This document shows positions 14,147 to 18,829 of a DNA stretch of 18,829 bases, piece by piece (the first letter of the stretch is position 1; the number at the start of each line of letters is the position of its first letter). The DNA comes from CAYRIY01 sp964424335 (GTDB lineage Bacteria; Bacillota; Limnochordia; DTU080; RSA5). The position numbers and the translations under genes were made by a program. The notes beneath the pieces are model-generated. The model was not told the DNA's origin. It did no database searches and worked only from the letters and a program-made list of their open reading frames with translations. The DNA is taken from assembly GCA_964424335.1 (NCBI GenBank), contig CAYRIY010000072.1:1-18829 (forward strand), in the 5' to 3' direction.

Positions 14147-15442
14147 TTGGCGATCGAAAATTGGAGCGAGCTAGCCAGGGAAGAGTTGCGGTCGTTGGCC
14201 CAAGAGGGCATCGATACGAGCGCCGCCCCTGACCATAAGACCATTGATGGCCCGGAGGCGTGGGTCAAAGCGTTTGCCAAGATCGACTCGGACACCGTCG
14301 TCGATGGGTATCGGTACGTCGAGCCATCGGATCTAAAGGACATTCGCAAGCGTCGCAGATCGGCCGAGCACAGTTACGCGGTCGACCTATCAAGTGAGGA
14401 TTTGGGCGATCGGATTTACGGAGCATGGCTCGGTCGGTGCGCGGGTTGTCTGCTCGGCAAGCCCGTCGAAGGATGGACCGCCGATCGGATCAGCAAGTAC
14501 ATGAAGGCTGCCGGAGTGTCGGACCTTTCGGATTATCTTCCTTTGGTCGAGACCAATGAAGAAGATATAGCGATTCATCGGGGAGCTCGGGCCTGGATGC
14601 GCGGCAGCATCCGTGAGATGGCCCGAGACGACGACATTGACTACACCATCCTCGGATTGCATCTGCTGGAGACGGTAGGGCGGGACTTTCGCACAGAAGA
14701 CGTAGGAACGCTGTGGCTCGAGCGCCTGCCGATCCTAAGGACGTACACCGCGGAGCGAGCCGCATACCGAAACCTTGTAAACGGGCTCGTTCCTCCCCAG
14801 ACAGCGTTGTTTGCCAATCCGTACCGTGAGTTTATCGGCGCACAAATTCGTGCCGACATCTATGGCTACGTCTCTCCCGGAAAGCCGTCACAGGCGGCCG
14901 AGCTCGCCTGGCGAGACGCCCGGCTCTCTCACGCCAAGAACGGCGTTTACGGTTCCATGTGGGTTGCGGCTACGATTGCGGTGGCCTTTGTCGCAGACGA
15001 CCCGGAAGAGGCGCTTTACATCGGAATGAGCGAGGTCCCCGACTCAAGCAGGCTCTATGAGGCGATTAAGTCTTGCATTCGCATGTATCGCGAGGGCCTT
15101 TCGTGGGAAGCCGCGCTTGCCGCTGTGCAGGAGGCGCACGGGAAGTACCACTGGGTGCATACGATCAACAACGCCTGCCTCGTGGCGCTCGCCCTGCTCT
15201 ATGGAGAGATGGATTTCAGCAAGACAATCGACCTCGCCGTCCGCGGCGGTTGGGATACGGATTGCAACGGCGCTACGGCCGGCTCGGTCCTTGGGGCGAT
15301 GATTGGGGCCAAGGAGATTCCTTCCCATTGGATCGAGCCGATGAACGACCGTTTGCGCAGCGATGTGGCAGGATACGACGGCTCTTCGATCACTGATCTG
15401 GCGCGGCGGACGGCGGATCTAGCTCGTGCCATGGCGAGTTAG
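14147..15442 (+). CDS. ADP-ribosylglycohydrolase (DraG/ARH) family protein
   Basis: Enzymes of this family remove ADP-ribose from proteins, nucleic acids or small molecules using two metal ions. With the TTG at 14147 the product has 431 aa. The fold opens with RIYGAWLGRCAGCLLGKPVE (about 89-108). The first metal site is DDDIDYT (161-167), and the second is GGWDTDCNGATAGSVLG (about 367-383), a known variant of the GDTDT box. About 85 residues lie before the fold and are not recognised. This start has GGGTGGG six bases upstream and begins MAIENWSELAREEL. An earlier in-frame TTG (14060), overlapping the ferredoxin stop, lacks any ribosome site, and the 5' stretch it adds is AT-rich. Substrate unknown; it may belong to the splB-ferredoxin transcript. 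Confidence 0.9.
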   Translation: MAIENWSELAREELRSLAQEGIDTSAAPDHKTIDGPEAWVKAFAKIDSDTVVDGYRYVEPSDLKDIRKRRRSAEHSYAVDLSSEDLGDRIYGAWLGRCAGCLLGKPVEGWTADRISKYMKAAGVSDLSDYLPLVETNEEDIAIHRGARAWMRGSIREMARDDDIDYTILGLHLLETVGRDFRTEDVGTLWLERLPILRTYTAERAAYRNLVNGLVPPQTALFANPYREFIGAQIRADIYGYVSPGKPSQAAELAWRDARLSHAKNGVYGSMWVAATIAVAFVADDPEEALYIGMSEVPDSSRLYEAIKSCIRMYREGLSWEAALAAVQEAHGKYHWVHTINNACLVALALLYGEMDFSKTIDLAVRGGWDTDCNGATAGSVLGAMIGAKEIPSHWIEPMNDRLRSDVAGYDGSSITDLARRTADLARAMAS

Positions 15443-15452
15443 GGGCCGGTTT

Positions 15453-16268
15453 CTATCGTCCATCGAGGAGGTCTAGGAGCTCGGAGACTGCCCCGATGGT
15501 GCGCCACGGTTTAATTGAAGCGTTTTTGGCGTCGTGCTCCGTCGTAGTTCCCGAAAGGACTAAGACGGAGCGCACGCCCGCGGCTTGAGCCGCGGCGATG
15601 TCGGTATCGAGCGAATCCCCAACCATGATGCACTGGTCGGGGGAAAGGCCCATCCGCTCCATCGCCTCTGTCAAAAGGTGCGGCTCCGGCTTGCCAACGA
15701 TGAGATCGGGGGGGCGTTTTGCCATCGCCGACACCGCTGCGACGATCGGACCGTTTCCCGGCAATAGGCCCCCGTCATCTGGGAACGTGAGGTCGACGTT
15801 GGGGGCGGCGATCTTGGCTCCCTGCTTGAGGCAGCGCAAGGCCCGGGTCAGCTTCTCGTAGTTGATCTCCCGGTCGCCCCCGACAACTACATAGTCCGTA
15901 AGGTAGTCGATCTCCTCAGGTTTATCGAGCACTCGTAAACCGTGCTCCTCCAAGTCTTCCCTAAACCGTTTTGAGCCGATGAGGAAGACGGTCGCTCGAT
16001 TGAGCTTCTTGGCGATCGCTCGCCCAAGCACCTGAGTCGCAAGCACCAGTTCTTCGTCGTCGAGTGGGATGTCAAGGGCCTGAAACTTTTGATGCATACC
16101 CTTCTTGCCGAGCGAGGAGTTGTTGGACACATACGCGAGGGAGTAGCCCCGCTCTTTAAGCTCGATGACGGTCTCCCGGGCCCGGGGGAGCAACGCGTCG
16201 CCGCGCCACAAGACGCCGTCCAGGTCGAGCATAATTCCCTTCACAGTCGATGTCAGGGCTTCTGACAT
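15453..16268 (-). CDS. HAD-IIA family phosphatase (NagD-like)
   Basis: This predicted cytoplasmic phosphatase of the haloacid dehalogenase superfamily, subclass IIA, belongs with NagD, AraL and 4-nitrophenylphosphatase-like enzymes. All four motifs are present in the 271 residues: I, DLDGVLWRG (nucleophile D15, acid D17); II, SNNSS; III, the lysine of VGKPEP; IV, GDSLDTDI. The cap sits between motifs II and III, as expected for IIA. The ATG at 16266-16268 has GGAGTG eight bases upstream. The open frame continues 75 codons further upstream with Arg-rich sequence unlike the family, so I reject that extension. It converges on the ADP-ribosylglycohydrolase gene, leaving ten bases between stops. 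Substrate unknown; a nucleotide or sugar phosphate is usual. Confidence 0.93.
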   Translation of the reverse strand: MSEALTSTVKGIMLDLDGVLWRGDALLPRARETVIELKERGYSLAYVSNNSSLGKKGMHQKFQALDIPLDDEELVLATQVLGRAIAKKLNRATVFLIGSKRFREDLEEHGLRVLDKPEEIDYLTDYVVVGGDREINYEKLTRALRCLKQGAKIAAPNVDLTFPDDGGLLPGNGPIVAAVSAMAKRPPDLIVGKPEPHLLTEAMERMGLSPDQCIMVGDSLDTDIAAAQAAGVRSVLVLSGTTTEHDAKNASIKPWRTIGAVSELLDLLDGR

Positions 16269-16297
16269 TTTCGGGTCACTCCGTTCTCGATCACATC

Positions 16298-16340
16298 CCT
16301 TCCCTATTCGAACCTGCCCCGTCATTACCTTCCGTATTCG
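16298..16340. repeat. 13-bp direct repeat pair, 30-bp period
   Basis: CCTTCCCTATTCG (16298-16310) and CCTTCCGTATTCG (16328-16340) differ at one base and are exactly 30 bp apart, about three helical turns. They fill much of the 94-bp space between the HAD start and the reductase stop. A dimeric regulator of the HAD gene could bind here. Function not shown by sequence alone. Confidence 0.5.
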
Positions 16341-16362
16341 GCTATGGGGATGACTTGCAGAC

Positions 16363-17085
16363 TCAAAGCCATGTCTGACGCTGCGTAAACGTGTGCAAAC
16401 CGCACTCCGTCTTGGCCTTTCCCTGCCACCTGCCGGAACGCTCGTCGTCGCCGATCGTCTTAGCCGTGCAGTGCGTACACCCGAGGCTTGCATATCCGAT
16501 ATCGAGCAGCGGGTTGTACGGAACGTTGTGCTCGACGATATACGTCCAAACGTCCGAGCGGGTCCAGTCGACCAGTGGGTTAACCTTGAGAATGGTGGTT
16601 CCGGCCTCGGTGACGTGCACCTCGAAGCGCTTGACGTTGGCTCGGGACGGAGACTGGTCTCGCCGGAGAGCCGTCACCCAGCAATCGACCTCCTCGAGCA
16701 ATTGCGCCATCGGATCGACTTTTCGCAATTGACAGCAGCGATCGGGGTCCGTCGACCACAGTCGATCGCCGAATCGTTCCGCTTGCTCTTCGGGCGTGAG
16801 CGGGGAGCGGGCCTCCTTTATTTGCAAGCCCCACTCCCGCTCGAGCCGCTCTTTTAGCTCATAGGTCTCGGGGAACAAGAAGTCAGTGTCCACGAAGAGT
16901 ATGGGTATGTCGAGGCCTTCGCTGTAAGCCATGTGAGCGAGCACGAGTCCGCCCGGCCCCCCAAAGCTGCACGATAGACCGGCTGAGTTGCCATACGTTT
17001 CGTGGACCCAGTGAAGCGTCGCTCTAGGGTCTTCGAACCCTTCCGTCGGCAATTCGCCTAAATGGTCACGTTGCAATGGGATCAC
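16363..17085 (-). CDS. cysH: APS/PAPS reductase (CysH), iron-sulfur type
   Basis: This enzyme reduces activated sulfate to sulfite with thioredoxin as donor. It carries the cysteine pattern of [4Fe-4S] enzymes, DRCCQLRK and then SLGCTHCT, so adenylyl sulfate (APS) is the likely substrate and no APS kinase is needed. Other family landmarks are CSFGGPGGLVL, FVDTDFLFPETYEL, ALRRDQSPSRAN, NPLVDWTRSDVW and the catalytic-cysteine tail KTECGLH. After that tail it has about eight unusual extra residues. The start is uncertain: the frame is open up to TTG at 17124. GTG 17083-17085 gives an N-terminus of the same length as B. subtilis CysH, with a 20-bp overlap with sat. No good ribosome site precedes either, so translational coupling to sat is probable. 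Confidence 0.93.
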   Translation of the reverse strand: MIPLQRDHLGELPTEGFEDPRATLHWVHETYGNSAGLSCSFGGPGGLVLAHMAYSEGLDIPILFVDTDFLFPETYELKERLEREWGLQIKEARSPLTPEEQAERFGDRLWSTDPDRCCQLRKVDPMAQLLEEVDCWVTALRRDQSPSRANVKRFEVHVTEAGTTILKVNPLVDWTRSDVWTYIVEHNVPYNPLLDIGYASLGCTHCTAKTIGDDERSGRWQGKAKTECGLHTFTQRQTWL

Positions 17086-18280
17086 GTCCGGGCAGGACCG
17101 GGGCCGCGGCACGCTGCGCTTCAATCAGGATTTGAGCAATCTCCGGTCGCGAGAACTGCGGCGGGGGCAGCACGCCTTCTCGCAGCATTTGCCGCACCTT
17201 TGTGCCGCTCAAGATCACGTGGTCTTCGCTTGGATGCGGGCATGTCTTGCCGCTTGCCATGCCGTCGCAAGTCCGGCAGTAAAAGGCGTGCTCGAATTTG
17301 AGAGGCTGAATGCCGATCTCGTCCGGATCAAACCTGTCAAAGATCTCCTGCGCGTCGTACGTCCCGTAGTAGTTGCCGACGCCTGCGTGGTCTCGTCCTA
17401 CGATGAAGTGCGTGCACCCGTAGTTCTTGCGGCACAGAGCGTGAAAGATCGCCTCGCGGGGACCAGCGTAGCGCATGCTTGCGGGAAACGCCGCGAGCGC
17501 CACACGCTCGGTGGGGTAGTATGCTTCGATGATCCGTTCGTAACACCGAAACCGGGTGAGAGCGTCGAGGTCGTCCGATTTGGTCTCACCCACGAGGGGG
17601 TGGATGAAGAGTCCGTCGACCATCTCGAGGGCGCACTTTTGCAAATACTCGTGGGCTCTGTGAATCGGATTCCGCGTCTGAAAGGCGACTACTGTCTTCC
17701 AGCCCCGCTCTGCAAAGAGAGCGCGGGTTTCCCTCGGTGTGAGTTGGTAGTGAAGGAGTTCGCCGATCTGGAGAACGGAATCGAAGACCGTAACAGGACC
17801 GCCGAGGTAGTAATCGCCTCGCTCGTAGACAGCTTTCACACCAGGATGCGAGGGCTCATCGACTCCGTATACGTTGATCGCTTCCTCGACCTTGTTGGGT
17901 TGAAAAGCATCTTCGATGTCCATGACGGCGACCGCTCGCCCTTCGTAGACGAGTGCGACTCGGTCTGCTTTGCCAATCTCCTTAAGCACGACGTCGTCGA
18001 TCGGAAGCGTGATCGGAATACTCCAGACGAGACCTGTCTCGAGCCGCATATCTCGGACAACGGAGAGAAACCGGCGCCTCGTCATGAAGCCTTCCAAAGG
18101 GCTCAACGCACCTACAGCAAATAGCTTCAGGTCTGAGAGCGTGCGCTTGTCGACAGGTATCGACGGAAGTGAGTGGATCTCCGCTTCGAGACGATCCTTA
18201 AGCGCGGGTGGTGCGAGTCGCTCGTTAAGTGTGCCTCCATGCGGGGGTACGAGCGAATGGGGCGGTGAAGCTAAATCCAT
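17066..18280 (-). CDS. sat: Sulfate adenylyltransferase (ATP sulfurylase)
   Basis: This is the first step of sulfate assimilation: sulfate plus ATP gives APS plus pyrophosphate. The single-domain 404-aa enzyme has the normal length. Visible motifs are the nucleotide-binding QTRNPIHRAHE, FPASMRYAGPREA, and VGRDHAGVGNYYGTYDAQ. There is also a zinc-type cysteine set, FYCRTCDGMASGKTCPHP, known from bacterial Sat. No APS-kinase domain follows. The ATG has GGGGAGG about 11 nt upstream. It overlaps cysH downstream, so product APS goes straight to the reductase encoded by the same transcript. Sat could also run in reverse in dissimilatory sulfur oxidation, but the cysH partner argues for assimilation. 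Confidence 0.96.
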   Translation of the reverse strand: MDLASPPHSLVPPHGGTLNERLAPPALKDRLEAEIHSLPSIPVDKRTLSDLKLFAVGALSPLEGFMTRRRFLSVVRDMRLETGLVWSIPITLPIDDVVLKEIGKADRVALVYEGRAVAVMDIEDAFQPNKVEEAINVYGVDEPSHPGVKAVYERGDYYLGGPVTVFDSVLQIGELLHYQLTPRETRALFAERGWKTVVAFQTRNPIHRAHEYLQKCALEMVDGLFIHPLVGETKSDDLDALTRFRCYERIIEAYYPTERVALAAFPASMRYAGPREAIFHALCRKNYGCTHFIVGRDHAGVGNYYGTYDAQEIFDRFDPDEIGIQPLKFEHAFYCRTCDGMASGKTCPHPSEDHVILSGTKVRQMLREGVLPPPQFSRPEIAQILIEAQRAAAPVLPGRDPIAT

Positions 18281-18321
18281 TTGCGGTATTGCCTCCCCGG
18301 ATAAAGTAGGAAATTCGTCTC

Positions 18322-18351
18322 ATCGTATGGGGGGAGGTTTGAAGTTGTGAG
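18322..18351 (-). promoter_or_regulatory. Weak candidate promoter for sat-cysH
   Basis: On the minus strand CTCACA (18351-18346), 4 of 6 against TTGACA, is followed after 18 bp by TACGAT (18327-18322), 4 of 6 against TATAAT. The start site would fall about 35 bases before the sat ATG. The rest of the 214-base gap up to the TPR gene (18281-18494) shows only an imperfect hairpin (18369-18390). I see no riboswitch or T-box there. Confidence 0.28.
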
Positions 18352-18494
18352 CGATCAACGTGAATCGACCCCATCGGCAAAACCGAGGGGTAAATCGTGG
18401 GGAATGAAGTGGTTGCAAAGAATGCTCGGGTGTCGGTAGTCGGGAGATCTTTATGTGCAGGTGCAAGAGGTTCAGGTAGAGCGGGGAGTGGGGC

Positions 18495-18829
18495 TCACGT
18501 TTTTCGGTATAGGTCAACGGACTTCGAAAGGTGTTCGTTGGCCTTTTCGGTGTTACCCATCCTGGAATAGATTTTCCCCAAGTTTGAGTGGATATCGGCG
18601 AGGCCTCGAGGTTCGCCCTTCCATTTGGCCGCAAGCCGCTCGATCATCTCCACGAGCTCGGCTGGGACTGGCTTGATCTCAGCGCATGCGACAACCGTGG
18701 ACGTCCAATCCGATGCTCCGGCATAAGTCGGCGCTAGCGTAAATGCACGCATCAGATGATCGTATGCCGCGTCTATATTGCCTTCGTCGCGTTCCACTTC
18801 GGCCAATCCGAAGTGTGCTCTGGCGATCT
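18495..18829 (-). CDS. TPR-repeat protein, 3' part only
   Basis: The frame is open to the right edge, so the N-terminus lies outside the window; about 111 residues are visible. Two tetratricopeptide-like helical pairs can be read. One begins ARAHFGLAEVERDEGNIDAA, the other ADIHSNLGKIYSRMGNTEKA and ends in SVDLYRKT before the TGA stop. TPR arrays are protein-binding scaffolds. The TTG at 18804-18806 is inside the first repeat and is unlikely to be the true start. It lies upstream of sat on the same strand, with 214 bases between. Nothing here tells which partner it binds. Confidence 0.8.
   Translation of the reverse strand, partial: IARAHFGLAEVERDEGNIDAAYDHLMRAFTLAPTYAGASDWTSTVVACAEIKPVPAELVEMIERLAAKWKGEPRGLADIHSNLGKIYSRMGNTEKANEHLSKSVDLYRKT

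Noticed and set aside
16269..16493. 75-residue N-terminal extension of the HAD phosphatase
   Set aside because: The extension is Arg/Ser-rich and unlike the family, while ATG 16268 has GGAGTG at good spacing and begins just before motif I.
18322..18342. Sigma-K or sigma-E promoter (CATACGAT) before sat
   Set aside because: The -10 resembles these classes, but the -35 is only a minimal match and a sporulation promoter makes little sense for sulfate assimilation.
18369..18390. CCCC-ATCGG / CCGA-GGGG hairpin as the terminator of the TPR gene
   Set aside because: The stem is imperfect and no T-run follows in the minus-strand direction.

Overview
The window reads as chromosomal DNA of an endospore-forming Bacillota (Firmicutes) with moderately high GC, by eye near 60%. 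Three things support this. It opens with a long Bacillus-type SRP RNA (scRNA). The order SRP RNA - dnaX - ybaB/yaaK - recR - yaaL - bofA is the order found in Bacillus subtilis. It also carries a bofA (pro-sigma-K processing control) and a spore photoproduct lyase. TTG and GTG starts are frequent. I cannot name the genus.

Layout. (1) 1-4159, plus strand: SRP RNA with its terminator, then dnaX, ybaB, recR, a yaaL homologue with a tandem C-terminal duplication, and bofA. (2) 4128-11130, minus strand: a compact four-gene efflux operon reading adaptor (HlyD/MFP) - RND pump - TolC-family protein 1 - TolC-family protein 2. A strong sigma-A-type promoter precedes it, with a perfect inverted repeat over the predicted start site. 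(3) 11292-12239, minus: an unrecognised LysM protein without a signal peptide. (4) 12362-15442, plus: a small basic protein, a spore photoproduct lyase, a [2Fe-2S] ferredoxin overlapping it, and an ADP-ribosylglycohydrolase. (5) 15453-18829, minus: a HAD-IIA phosphatase, an APS/PAPS reductase, ATP sulfurylase, and the 3' part of a TPR protein that runs off the right edge.

How the genes work together. Region 1 is replication, recombination and protein-targeting housekeeping plus a sporulation checkpoint. Region 2 is a complete RND tripartite-like exporter in what should be a Gram-positive-type lineage; one of its two TolC proteins has lost both beta-strand segments while the other keeps them. 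Region 4 looks like repair of UV-damaged spore DNA: a radical-SAM lyase with a possible dedicated electron donor. The lyase, however, has alanine where the hydrogen-donating catalytic cysteine is expected. Region 5 is assimilatory sulfate reduction by the direct APS route.

The observations I rank highest are the beta-less/beta-containing TolC pair in the RND operon, and the cysteine-less spore photoproduct lyase with its overlapping ferredoxin. No insertion sequence, CRISPR array, tRNA or rRNA gene was seen, and no gene-free stretch exceeds 300 bases.
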